From: Tetrapyrgos nigripes
Lineage: Eukaryota > Basidiomycota > Agaricomycetes > Agaricales > Campanellaceae
Assembly: GCA_013368315.1 (NCBI GenBank)
Contig: JAACJM010000018.1
Span: 124,001-188,000 of the forward strand
DNA: 64,000 nt
Reading direction: 5' to 3'
Position numbers and translations under genes: made by a program. Under the pieces are notes generated by a model, which worked only from the letters and a program-made list of their open reading frames with translations, made no database searches and was not told where the DNA came from. Positions within the stretch are counted from its first letter, which is position 1, and each line of letters opens with the position of its first letter. Below are positions 12,191-22,029 of this stretch, piece after piece.

Positions 12191-12417
12191 TGTGTTATAC
12201 TTAGGTACAAGCAAGTTCTATGATACTAGAATATACTTACCTCTTTGCATTGCTCAATTCTTAAATTGCTGTAATCACAACGGTTTACTGAAGGTGAAGG
12301 CGCGAAAGACACAAAAAGTGTCATCTGCACGTGCAGTGGTCTTGAAACGTGCAAATGATGGGTTTCTGCATATTTCCGGCCCGTAGTGAACTGCACGAGT
12401 ATCCCGCAGGTACTTTT

Positions 12418-12535
12418 GAGCATACCCATACCCGTACCTGTGAAAACCCATACCCTTCTGACAGGTACGGATTTTCTGCAGGTCTGGCGGGTAAGGGTAC
12501 GGATTAGTACCTGTGGCGGGTTACCCGTCTGTTCC
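12418..12535. repeat. GGGTACGGG / ACCCATACCC-type short repeat cluster (left)
   Basis: Many variants of CCCATACCCGTACCTG and its complement are packed into about 120 bases. Similar arrays form the subterminal regions of hAT-like transposons in other genomes, which is the likely meaning here. A partner cluster is at 13799-13870, on the other side of the inserted TIR element. Confidence 0.5.
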
Positions 12536-12763
12536 AAGGTATTTAGATAGTCTCTACATAACTAAAAGTACTAGCTCGAGATAATAAAGTATTTTATGAA
12601 TCAGTGTTTCATTGCTTTTTCAACTTTCGAAGTTTTCAGCCACAATTTGGCGTGTGAACGGCTACCATATTTAGCTATCGCACACGGTCAGGCGCGTTGT
12701 TGGCCATGAAATTACCGAATACAAGCTAGTATATATACTACAAGAACACTACTTACATGTACA

Positions 12764-13785
12764 CTACAGTTGCGGACACTTAAAGACAACAAATTTAGTC
12801 AATGGTTTCCCAGGGTCCTAGAGACATGCAGGATCGACAGATCTCATACAGAAGGTCCTCCAGTAATTTTTTGAAGCAAAACCCTCGAGCCGTTACTGAG
12901 ATATAAGCCATTTAAGGTTGTAGGAACCCTAAAAATTTGGCGGTACGCGAAAAAAAAGAGCTAAAATGTCGGAAAAATGCGCAATCGACAGCTTTTGATT
13001 AGCTGAGTATGATTCTGAAAAAAGAAGAGAAATCCCACGAGTCGTTCCCCCTAAAAATATTGATCGATAAAGATGTCATCGATCAAAACCTGCTTTCAAC
13101 CAGTATGTCTCGTCGCGGAGGACGCAGTCATAAGAAACATGGCGGTCGCAACATATCCGGACTGAGAAACCAAAAGAACACTGTACCTACCTTGAGCCAG
13201 CCAGTTGCTGGCCCTTCCAGTTCTCCAAAGGAGCCGGAAAACACAGGCACACGCATTCATATGGCACTGGATAGTAACACTCGAGTAATTTGGGATGCTG
13301 AAGATGCTGTGGGGTCAGATATTGAGTCAGATATTGATGAGGAAGCAGAGTTAGAAGATCTGAACGATAAATTGTTAGTGGTGGAGTTGGTCCGGCAAGC
13401 GAGTAGAGAGTCTGATGGAGGTGAATGGATACCGAGACGATACAGGCGACAGCGTAAAAAAGGTACAAAAAAAACGTTCGTGAATCCTCATATTTGATTA
13501 CTGTTTAGGCATTTACACATTTACAGCTCGACCAACAGAATATGTAAATTGAAGTATGTATGTATATAAAAAATTTCCATGGAGATAGCCTGAAAGGGGT
13601 ATACAACGTTCATGAAAATTGCCCAAAAATTTGGCGGTACGCAATTCTCTCGTGGGAAAAATCTGGAAAAATCTGTTTTCAATGTATTTCGATGAGCTGA
13701 GTATGATTCCGAAATTATTTTGGGCGGAAACGCTTTATTTCACATGTTATAAATTTTGTTGTCTTTAAGTGTCCGCAACTGTAGT
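12764..13785. mobile_element. 1.02-kb DNA transposon with near-perfect TIRs of about 32 bp
   Basis: The ends are inverted copies beginning ACTACAGTTGCGGACACTTA: 12764-12798 on the left and 13751-13785 on the right, with one extra A in the right copy. No unambiguous target duplication is visible. Inside are two direct, co-linear repeats: AAAAATTTGGCGGTACGC at 12931 and 13625, and GCTGAGTATGATTC at 13002 and 13696, each pair 71 bases apart. Between them lies one open frame (13009-13497) that is not transposase-like. It therefore looks non-autonomous, mobilised in trans. The left end reads CACTACAG, reminiscent of CACTA termini, but the right end does not keep the leading CACTA, so I do not assign a superfamily. 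Confidence 0.72.
13009..13497 (+). CDS. ORF carried inside the TIR element, unknown function
   Basis: The frame encodes 162 residues from an ATG that lies inside the left copy of the element's internal direct repeat, so the native start could instead be the later ATG of MSRRGGRSHKKHGGRN (about 13105). The N-terminal part is basic (Arg/Lys/Gly/His). The middle is acidic (SDIESDIDEEAELEDLND). The C-terminus is strongly basic again (RRYRRQRKKGTKK). There is no DDE-type catalytic motif, no zinc knuckle and no helicase motif. A nucleic-acid-binding helper or captured host fragment is possible. Coding status is unproven. Confidence 0.4.
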   Translation: MILKKEEKSHESFPLKILIDKDVIDQNLLSTSMSRRGGRSHKKHGGRNISGLRNQKNTVPTLSQPVAGPSSSPKEPENTGTRIHMALDSNTRVIWDAEDAVGSDIESDIDEEAELEDLNDKLLVVELVRQASRESDGGEWIPRRYRRQRKKGTKKTFVNPHI

Positions 13786-13798
13786 AGTAGAATTTTTA

Positions 13799-13870
13799 GT
13801 AGGCGGGTACAGCGGGTATGCCTGTACGGGTACGGGTTCCAAATCTGTACCTGTGACTCGTGGCAACCCG
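13799..13870. repeat. GGGTACGGG-type short repeat cluster (right)
   Basis: Variants of GGCGGGTACAGCGGGTATG and ACGGGTACGGGTTCC are repeated immediately right of the TIR element. Together with 12418-12535 they are best read as one subterminal-repeat region split by insertion of that element. Confidence 0.45.
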
Positions 13871-13936
13871 TCCGATCCGTGCTTTGCGCTATTTCCGAGG
13901 AAAAACCGCGCCTTTATGTCATCAGAATCACGCACT

Positions 13937-14028
13937 GGCAGTCAACATGGCAGTCAACGCACCGTGAGAGCGTACCTGGCAGTCAACATGCCGTGAGAGC
14001 GTACCTGGCAGTCAACATGTTGACTGCC
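13937..14028. repeat. 29-bp tandem repeat ending in a 22-bp perfect palindrome
   Basis: Two 29-bp units (13949-13977 and 13978-14006) begin GGCAGTCAAC and share CCGTGAGAGCGTACCT. A partial unit precedes them at 13937. The array ends at 14007-14028 in a 22-base palindrome whose left half is GGCAGTCAACA. This could be a transposase-binding subterminal array. Confidence 0.7.
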
Positions 14029-14630
14029 ACCGTGAGAACCCAAGTCAATGGTGCATAAACCGCTCAGTTTGCCTTTTGTATTGGATGTCAAAGAAAAGAA
14101 GGCTACTAGCTCCGTGTGTTTGCCGTGTGTTCTATATATTCTTCTCCAGCAATTCATAATGCTGATCTCTTCCCCCAGCCCGAGTTCACGGCAGACTGGA
14201 TGGTTTTGCAACAACGAATGTAGGAAAAATCTGGGTCAGCGTGTGTACAAGAAACGAAAATGGTACACTGACCTTAGCGTATACGTACATAGCCATAACT
14301 TTTGCGTTGGCGGGTGTACATTGCAAGTAGGAGCAAAAACAGCATGTATACATGATATGTGTATCACATAAATACTATCAATGCAGTAGAATATGAATGA
14401 AAACCATAGGAGACCATGGATGGGGAGAGGGCAATGCATTGGCAATGCGGTGATGTGGCAGTCATGTGATATAATTTAATTATTGCTTACATGATCTCCT
14501 TCCCTTTATGGCAGGGAGGGGGGAGGGGGTCAGGCCTTATGACTGAAAATGAAGAAAGTGGGTACCCCTTGTGTATATTAGGGCTGTTCAAAGTTGATGC
14601 CAACAGCTGTTGGTTTCTGCAGTGGTTGCA

Positions 14631-14670
14631 TAGTCACAAGTAGTCACAAGTAGTCACAATTAGTCACAAT
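14631..14670. repeat. Four 10-bp tandem repeats TAGTCACAAG/T
   Basis: Four consecutive decamers (TAGTCACAAG, TAGTCACAAG, TAGTCACAAT, TAGTCACAAT) sit just inside the left end of the Harbinger-like element. They are a plausible subterminal binding site for its Myb-like protein. Confidence 0.8.
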
Positions 14671-14739
14671 AAGACGTGTGTCGCTTTTCTCAATTATTCT
14701 TTTCTTTTTCCTCGCATCCTACGAGTTTTTGGCCCTATC

Positions 14740-15631
14740 ATGGTGTCTTCAGGTCGCTGGACCCCAGAGCAAACATGGGGTCTCATCACTGAGATTGGAA
14801 AGAAGGAGAATAGCATTCAGCTGGACTTTCCATATTTCCTGACTCTGTGGAAGCTGTGGTCAACCAAACCCAACCTGGTGCCTATCTGTGTCACGACTGG
14901 AGTTTCCCCACACAGTTCCCACACTGTTTTCATGCAGGCTTCAGCTCCAGCTTTGACTTCTTTATCCTGGTAGTCAACCCTCTCTTTCTTCTGGTCTGGG
15001 AAGTTAATCCCTCCCTTCTTCTGGTGCTTCCACCACTCCTGGGGATGATGATGATGATGATGCAGACTTTAGGCCAACTGTATCAGATTCTGTTATTGAC
15101 CCAGTACTTTGAGCACTTCCTAGACCTACTGCTCCTCCAGCAACACCTCCCTCCTAGATTCAGTCACCAGCATCTGAAAAGGAGAATGTTCCACCATCTA
15201 GTCATTGTCAAGCTCCTCATCTGTCTTCACTCACAGCCTCTGGGTCTGCAGAGAAGCTTGCATTGGTACCTCGGAAGCGTGCTGGTATGTCTCAGTATGT
15301 GTTTACATGTTTACTGTTCTTTTTAACTGCCATTAACAAGGTGCTTTCATCTAGGGATATGATGAGTAAACTTGATCGTCATGGAGAAGAGGTTCATCAG
15401 GCAAAAAGGCGCAAGTATGACTGATTGCAATGGCAGCAGTACTTGGAAGAGAAAAAGCTTCTTCTACAGGAATTTCAGGCAGGAGCTTGTACCCAGAAGA
15501 CATACAAGAAGAGGGTCTCTCGAGTCAATGCATGGATTGCAGACCTCAATGGTGAAGAAGTACTTCATTCTTCATCTCCTGAATGGGATGAGGACATGCT
15601 TGAGAAGGACCTCGAAGGACTGGAACTCTAG
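14740..15631 (+). pseudogene. Broken Myb/SANT-like DNA-binding ORF of the Harbinger-like element
   Basis: The start (ATG 14740) reads SSGRWTPEQTWGLITEIGKK, matching the tryptophan-spaced first helix of Myb/SANT-like domains that accompany PIF/Harbinger transposases. The reading frame then shifts several times through a Ser/Pro-rich middle; a GATGATG microsatellite near 15045-15062 may be one cause. The C-terminal part is recognisable as a charged, helical segment (HGEEVHQAKRRKYD, an in-frame TGA at 15422-15424, then LQWQQYLEEKKLLLQEF) ending at the TAG of 15629-15631. In intact elements this protein helps transposase bind the ends. Here it is dead. Confidence 0.55.
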
Positions 15632-15826
15632 GTTTTATGTTTTTACTCATTCACATTCCTTAACTTTACACCGTTTTAATCATTATCAGCTCTTAGGAAT
15701 ACTTTTTATCACTCGTTAATGCTACTTTGTAGATACTTGTCCACACTCATTTACTTATTCTACATATGTCTAATGTGAATGGCTTCGCATTCCTGTGTAT
15801 TGATTTATCTCCCAGACCAAGTGCCT

Positions 15827-16730
15827 TCACTTTGCCTCTCCAGCCTCATCATTGCCATCAACAGCATCCATATCAATTGGATCATACTCCTCTCCATCTA
15901 CTCCTTTTGCACCACTGCTAGATGTGCCTTCAAGGTCAATCACCAAGTTGTGAAGAATGATTGCAATGGTAATCCATTGACAAGCTCACACATGATCTGC
16001 CTTGGAATTGATGTTGACCAGCAAACCTTGTAGACTCTGCCATTGCCCTTTGAGTGCACCCATGCAATGCTCTGAACGCACACACAACTTTGAGAGTGCC
16101 TTATCAAAGACTTGATTCTGTGGTTCATCAGCTGTTGGACATTTATAAACAGACTGCATGTACTCAGTCACTGGATAGGCAGAGTCTCCCCATGTGAACT
16201 CTCGACCATGGAACATAAATCATGGATACTTGTATGCACAAGTATACTCAAATGCTGAGGCATCATGAGCTGATCCAGTGGGCCCATGTGAGTAGTCGAT
16301 GATGTGAAGATTGGATGGGACATTGCTGATCTTGTGGAAAGCTCAGAGAAAACATAAGCATAGACAAAGAATACTCACTTGAGTGTTGAGACCATAGTTA
16401 CATTTCCATGTATAGTATGTAGCACCATTCAAGCCAGGTTTTGAGTGCAGAGGGATAATAGTACCATCATACATCACATAGCCATCACGCCAGGATCCCC
16501 AAAAACCAAGATGCTCATCAATCCAAGCCTTTTCTACTTCTTTTTCCTCATCTGTCAGGGGACAGACAAAAATTCCATGCAAAGACTCAATGGCGTCAAA
16601 GCAGTGCCCATGTAAAGCTCCACACACCTTTCTGACATCCCTGCCATGCAAGTAATATCACTGACTGAACCACCATTGCCATACCAATCCATCCGGTACA
16701 GAGTGACTGCCAAGGGGGAGGCAGGATAAA
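15827..16730 (-). pseudogene. Broken PIF/Harbinger DDE transposase
   Basis: Reading from right to left: an N-terminal helix block (LAVTLYRMDWYGNGGSVSDI), a frameshift near 16640, then a 100-residue block with GYVMYDGTIIPLHSKPG carrying the first catalytic Asp. A 58-nt intron (GTGAGT...ACAAG, near 16376-16319) is followed by the second-Asp region (FTWGDSAYPVTEY) and the Glu region (RSEHCMGALKGQW). An in-frame TGA replaces the codon after KYP near 16217, and another frameshift lies near 15985. The reading ends with HNLVIDLEG and an acidic tail, closing at TGA 15827-15829. The D, D and E positions are all still visible, so the family call is firm, but it cannot encode a full protein. Confidence 0.75.
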
Positions 16731-17042
16731 AATAAAAATATTGGGTCAAAAAAAATTTTGGCACCACCCAGAGTACCCCCTCCCCCCCTCACCTGCCTTA
16801 TATGGTATATCTATGGTCACATGATACATAGATAATATACCAGAAGCCCTAACCCTAAAATTGATACTACCAAAAAGAGAAGAGATAAGATACCTCAACT
16901 CTACCTGAGACAAGTATTTGTTGCGCATTTGCAGCTTCTAGCAATAGAAAGCCACAAGAAGGTAGGAAAGTCTTGAGAATTGTACAACTCTAGGTAATTA
17001 ACAAAAAACAAGCTCAAGATACCCTGTCCTAGGTGCTGTCCA

Positions 17043-17144
17043 AAAATTTTTTGGCCAGACCTGACCCCCCCCCCTTCCCCCCTACCCTATGTGCCAAATT
17101 TTTGGCCAGACCTGACCCCCCCCTTCCCCCATACCCTATGTGCC
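17043..17144. repeat. Two tandem copies of a C-rich transposon end
   Basis: Two units of roughly 50 bases share GGCCAGACCTGACCCCCC, a TTCCCCC tract and CCCTATGTGCC. They are the putative right end of the Harbinger-like element, in inverted orientation relative to 14510-14545. Confidence 0.65.
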
Positions 17145-17145
17145 A

Positions 17146-17846
17146 GATATGCGGTCCACCTCCCCCTTGTCATGGATCATTCTCAAGTCACCAAATTTTG
17201 GCAAGTTCAGGTAGTTTTTGTACCATAGTAGGCCATTTTGGTAGGTCAGATTTGCTCAGAATCAAGAAATGGGCAGATTTCTAGGACCCATAGTCTGTTA
17301 TCGGCATCCACTAGACTTCCGGCCTGGTTCGGAGCATTCCAAATTAGGAAAGCGGCAAACTTAAGGGCAGCTGAAATATATATCTCTGCCAGTTCTACCG
17401 ATACGGACTATCCCTCTTGTAGAAATGTTCCTTTCCTCAAATAGAGCGTTTTTACAAGAGGAATAAAAAATCGGTGCAGGTGGCGGTGCTCCCCATCCGT
17501 TGTTCAAAAGTAGCGGTGACTTACTGTCCCGTACCATAAATAACTTCTGGCCACGGGATATTTGTTAGTGCTGGGTGTGAGAGAAAAACTACTATACTTT
17601 GATTTGTACCTGACATAGTGCATCATGTCAAGAATACAAAACGAGGGTGAAGGCAGATGTTTGGCTCGTGTTCTTCTGTGAAACATCTGTCAGTCATCCT
17701 CGTTGAAGTTTTCTATCAGAGTATCTGATGTAAGTTATTGATCAATACACCAGGCTCATGGACGCTTCAAGACATAGACATGCCTCGGTGTCATAAGTAG
17801 CACTGTTTCCCCCTCCCCCAAATTTGTTTCTTCACTAACACCCGCT
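17146..17846. other. Intergenic region upstream of the membrane-protein gene
   Basis: No gene is seen. The last part before 17847 is pyrimidine-rich (CCCCCTCCCCC near 17810-17819), which fits a fungal promoter/leader. Nothing else is supportable. Confidence 0.35.
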
Positions 17847-19645
17847 ATGCTCATTTTGTATGCATTGGCTCGTCCTCTTCTCCCGCCGGATACCGCTGTC
17901 CTCGTCAACGACACTTTCGCAACCACTGATGGGTCAGGGTTTGACCGTTGCAGCGATATTCAACGCAACTGTAGGACGACGGAGGAGATCATTTACAGCT
18001 GCATCGCAGTGGTTTTCACCTGTACCTGGATTGCGATTCATCCAAACATTCCGAGAAAATTCGACAACGACGGAATTGTCAGAAACTCCGGGTACCCTGG
18101 CATTCACAGCTTGTTCATGCTTCTCGCACTCATCGTACCGGAACTGATTATCATGTGGGCTATGCCACAATGGTTCGCAGCTCGAGCAATCGCAAAGAAG
18201 TACACCGGTGCGTGATTATATTAAGTACCAAGTTCTCCGGCATTGGTCTAAAGATTTTTAACTTTGAAGAGAAATATAACTGGACGACGACCCACGGATT
18301 TTTCGTCGTCATGGGGGGGTTTGCGTTATATGACCGGAAGAAGTATCTTTGTACACTCGAGGATAAGGAGTGGTTCACAAAGAAGGATAGAGCGGCGGCA
18401 ATCAACATAGATGGAAAGCTGGAGGATGTATTCATCAAAGGGCATCTGAAGGGTGATGAAGATCAACTGGAATTCGAAGAGGAGCGGCAGGCTGGGGAAG
18501 AAGGGAAGCAGGCCGTTGAAGGGCAGGTTGTTAAACAGGGTAAGGAAGCTGTTAAAGAGCAGGCCGATGAAGAGCAGGCCGATGAAACGGAGAAACTGGT
18601 TATTGAGGAGCAGGCGGGGGAAGAGCAGGTTGTCGAGGAGGAAGAATCTGTGAGCTCTCACTTTCCGCCTGACGCCAAACTGTGATTGCTTACACACTGG
18701 CAGGTTGGTTCGACAGTATACCGTCTGCCTGACGGATCGGCGTCATGTCTACTCGAACTTCTTCTGCAGAGAGAGCTCATCTCAGTCACAGAGGACGAGA
18801 TCAAGGATAGAGGAAAAAGTGACGCTCTGTCCAAATTCCTCGCCATAGGACAGACCGCCTGGTTCATTGTCCAATGTATTGCTCGTGGTGTGGCAGGAAT
18901 CTCTATCACGAACCTTGAGATACTCACACTCGCTTTCGCATTGCTCAACTTTGGGACATATTTCTTTTGGTTAGATAAACCCCAGAGAGTCCGTTTTCCG
19001 ATCAAAATTAATTATCAAAATCAAAGCTCGAAGAAAGCAGATACAGCGGGACCCCACTGGTGGGAACTGTTGTTTTATATTATTTCAGGTTTGCAAGTTA
19101 TATGGGATTGGTTCCAAGCTAACGGTTTGGAGATAGAATCCAATTGGAAAATTTTATTATATATTCCCCTCCTAGTCATTATCTCCTCACTCCTAGTCAT
19201 TATTTCCCCACTCCTAGTCATTACCATACTATGGGTCCAGAGTGCCTACTTGGTACACGTCGGAGGATCCCATTTTCAAAGCGTCCTCAAAAAGGACCCC
19301 TGGCACTTATATGTTTCAGTCATATCCATCGCAGTCATATTTGGGGCCATCCACTGCATCCCATGGGCTTTCACATTCCCATCCCACACAGAGCAAATTA
19401 TGTGGCGTGTATGTGCTCTTGGAGTAACCTGTTTTCCCGTCTTGGGAATAGTTCTACTGTTCATCAATGACTTGGGGGAGTCGATATGGGGCAGATGCCT
19501 TCTCACAGTTGGAGGGGTCATTGGGCCAATTTTCTATGGCATTGCTCGGATAACCCTCATTATCCTCGCTCTGATGGAGTTGCGCGCACTTCCGACCAGC
19601 GCCTATCAAACCGTAGAATGGACGACCCTCATTCCTCATATCTGA
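17847..19645 (+). CDS. Multi-pass membrane protein with a large acidic loop, Agaricomycete-type, function unknown
   Basis: Exons 17847-18207, 18270-18649 and 18704-19645 join in phases 1 and 0 to give 560 residues. Introns are 62 and 54 nt (GTGCGT...GAAG, GTGAGC...GGCAG). The sequence carries signatures that I recall from a multi-copy, uncharacterised Agaricomycete family: IIYSCIAVVFTCTWIAIHPN, ELIIMWAMPQWFAARAIAKK, NWTTTHGFFVVMGGFALYDR, VYRLPDGSASCLLEL, FALLNFGTYFFWLDKPQ and ALPTSAYQTVEWTTLIPHI. There are roughly eight hydrophobic segments. Exon 2 ends in a long Glu/Gln/Ala-rich loop made of imperfect repeats (EEQAGEEQ-like, about 18480-18650). A late helix is built from three tandem 21-bp repeats. 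No transport or enzyme motif is visible. The gene looks intact. Confidence 0.82.
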
Positions 19646-20490
19646 TTCAAATCCCATCGTATATCCTCTCACATTGGGTCTCTTCATTGGTACGTTGCAA
19701 TCCTTTCCTCTCTTACGTTCTCTGATATTTATTTTTTGGTTTTGAATTAGATACTCTCGACGATGAGACTCGAGTCATTCACAATCTATGCAGCTGGTTC
19801 TCTCTCAAATTTCTTTATCTACTTTGTGTAATTAGATATTGAATTAAACATTTTATTGCCCAAATGATTCGAAGTCCGAGTCCTAGAGTAATGCAGGTAT
19901 GCTTTTGTCATTGTACACCGGCATTCGCGGAAGTCGGCACTCTCGCTTTAAAGTGCATATTCGTGTCCGCAGTATCTACTACGGAGTCTTACGAATTGTA
20001 GGACTAGCGCGCACAGGAGTACTAGGCCAGAATTTGAGATGTTTAAAGCAAGAACTTAGAAACTTGTACGTACTTCTACATTCCTTCCATTCATATAAGA
20101 ATCATAAGTAGTACTGTAAATTAAGAAATCAGTACATTTTCGCCGTTTGGTCGCAGGCTTATCATGATTCCACTGATACTTACAATACTCGTGATACTCA
20201 CCTGCAATGTACGACCAGGCGTAAAGCAGCCTTATATGTACTTTATATATTTTTTGATTATAACGAGTCAGATTCGAGTCAACTCCTACTATCCTGCGTG
20301 GTCACTGGTACACCTGATACTGGTTAGAAGGGACTATACCGAAGCACTAGAGACATGTACAATTCCACTAGTACTAAGACTACGAGAAATTTAAAAGGCA
20401 ACTTGAACCAGAAAAATCCCTAGGATTAGGTGATGGTCCCATTTAAGATTGTCTTGCTCTTTCGTGGGGTGAAAGACTTGGGGTGGTGCG
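19646..20490. other. Intergenic, nothing recognised
   Basis: This AT-rich sequence follows the membrane-protein gene. No coding, repeat or RNA feature can be supported. Confidence 0.35.
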
Positions 20491-20606
20491 TACTAGATTC
20501 GAATCACTATTTCTGCAAAGGTTTGATGAAAAGTGAATCAAAGCAGTTTTCGAATGATTGACCTTTCATCAGACTTTTGCAGAAGTGACTGGCTCGAATC
20601 TAGGTA
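20491..20606. repeat. Imperfect 116-bp hairpin (MITE-like)
   Basis: The arms begin TACTAGATTCGAATCACT on the left and, reading the other strand from 20606, TACCTAGATTCGAGCCAGT. Both arms continue through TTCTGCAAA...TGATGAAA for roughly 45 bases with a few mismatches and a very short loop. It may be a solitary miniature inverted-repeat element. No coding content. Confidence 0.6.
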
Positions 20607-21149
20607 CATACATGCACATAGAATTTATATGACGTTCATACGACGCCCCCACACTCTTGAGTCATCTCATAGACCCTAATGTTATTCTATCAGGATTCCA
20701 GTGGTAATTTTGGGTAAACTTGTCCAGGACAGAGACACTGTGACGATGGTCACCAAGGCATGACCAGAAGTCGTGTTCTTGTGAATTGGTAGGCGAGCAA
20801 ACGACGAGTGGACAAATAAACAAGTTTAAGTAGGCTAAGGAACTGTTAGTGAGATAACAGACTTGGAGGAGGAGCAGAGGAGAGAAAGAGAAAGGAGATC
20901 TGGGGCAGGACTCAGACTCGGACTTGGGCTCTTTTGTAGTAGGTGGATATGTATAAGAGAAGGTAACGCAATTTCCATCAACGACAAGGGTGATGTAGAA
21001 GAGCTCAAACCCAAAGAGAGAAGAGAAGGAAAGGCAAAGAAGGAAAGGGTGTTGAAAGGAGTGAGTGTATGGTAACACCATATTGTTCATTTATATTGTG
21101 CACAAAGTAAAGCCCAAATGAAAAACGTGAACTCAAGACAGAATCCAGC
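20607..21149. other. Intergenic, purine-rich, no supported gene
   Basis: A 142-codon open frame on the minus strand (21090-20662) has no recognisable domain and is rich in low-complexity Leu/Ser/Pro. I do not call it a gene. The purine-rich run 20860-21070 is low complexity. Confidence 0.35.
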
Positions 21150-21154
21150 TAGGG

Positions 21155-21523
21155 TGTCAGAACTGAGCCGAAGATGTTTAGGCGAGGTGATGATAACACT
21201 AAAGAATGAGTAGAATAAGGCAAGGTCCGTATGATAAGACCAGACTAGAGTAGAGATACAGGATGAGTATCCTACTCTATATATACTACTTTACAAATAA
21301 TGTCCGTGTTTCTAGAGGAATTAATTGAGAAGATAAATTAAGGTCTTATGACAATATGCTCACAATCTAAGGGGATCCGCAGACAACTATGGAGCGACAA
21401 ATGACCTAGCTCGGAAGAAGTTGATCTCATTAGGGGAAAGTGGGTAGCAGCAATTGGAGAGATAAAGAAGGATCGAGAATCCTTCTAAGGGTTTTTGGAA
21501 TGAGGAATGAGAGGTTCATGACA
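21155..21523 (-). repeat. 3' LTR of the first chromovirus
   Basis: In plus orientation it starts TGTCAGAACTGAGCC and ends GGTTCATGACA, with TG/CA ends. It carries an extra 17-base block near 21373-21389 absent from the other LTR. It retains eight CpG sites, seven of which align to TpG or CpA in the partner LTR. Confidence 0.9.
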
Positions 21524-21537
21524 TTACCTCCCTCTTA
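21524..21537 (-). other. Polypurine tract of the first chromovirus
   Basis: Reading the minus strand, AAGAGGGAGGTAA lies immediately before the 3' LTR start TGTCATGAACC. This is the standard position of the plus-strand primer of reverse transcription. Confidence 0.75.
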
Positions 21538-21544
21538 AAGGTCT

Positions 21545-21811
21545 TCACCCTGAAGACACTTGAGAGATTCCATAGACCCATGCTTGGGATTTCTTTGGCC
21601 CCGAAGTGTAAAACTCGCAAGGAATGAAAGAAAGGATTGTCTTGATATTCCGAGGTGCCGCTGGATTCTTTGTGTGGAACTTGGTTATTAGTTCCTGACA
21701 CTTCTTTTCCAACTCCACTGCTGGTTCCCAAGTATTCTTCACTGTTGAATACCCCAACCACTTCACCAAATACTTCAAAAACAATCTCTTCTTCTTCTGG
21801 TTATGACGCAT
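21545..21811 (-). pseudogene. Chromodomain end of the first chromovirus integrase
   Basis: The segment reads FLKYLVKWLGYSTVKNTWEP followed by a Lys/Glu helix (ELEKKCQELITKFH), the classical chromodomain pattern of two aromatic-rich strands and a terminal helix. In chromoviruses this module binds methylated histone H3 and steers integration to heterochromatin. It ends at the polypurine tract, so this family has no extra ORF here, unlike the second chromovirus in the window. Upstream junction is by frameshift. Confidence 0.75.
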
Positions 21812-22029
21812 ACAGGAATCTAGGATTTCTTTGACATCGTAGACTGGTGAGCCATCTTCAATAGTAGTAGGTTCTCAACTAACGTTGTCTTGTTGATGTT
21901 TCACAACTGAAGAATAATGAGGATGAAGAAATGATGTGTGGAAGACAGGGTGAATACTCTTCCAGGTTTTGGAATATCCACTTGGTATGAGGAACTCCCT
22001 ACCTTTTCCTTAATAGGAAAAGGTCCATA

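Larger units (their letters stand above)
14510..17145. mobile_element. Degenerate PIF/Harbinger-like DNA transposon
   Basis: The element contains the two genes typical of the superfamily, a Myb/SANT-like ORF (+) and a DDE_4-type transposase (-), arranged convergently. Both are broken. The ends are G/C-homopolymer-rich and inverted. On the left is GGCAGGGAGGGGGGAGGGGG then TCAGG (from 14510). On the right is CCTGACCCCCCC...CCC..TATGTGCC in a tandem pair (17043-17144), with a more diverged relative at 16770-16800. Exact borders and the expected 3-bp target duplication could not be fixed because of the homopolymer tracts. Confidence 0.62.

Noticed and set aside
16846..16860. CCCTAACCCTAAAA, telomere-like repeat
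   Set aside because: Only two units inside a transposon; too short to be an interstitial telomere.
20662..21090. 142-codon minus-strand open frame
   Set aside because: Low-complexity composition, no domain, no splice logic; sits in purine-rich sequence.
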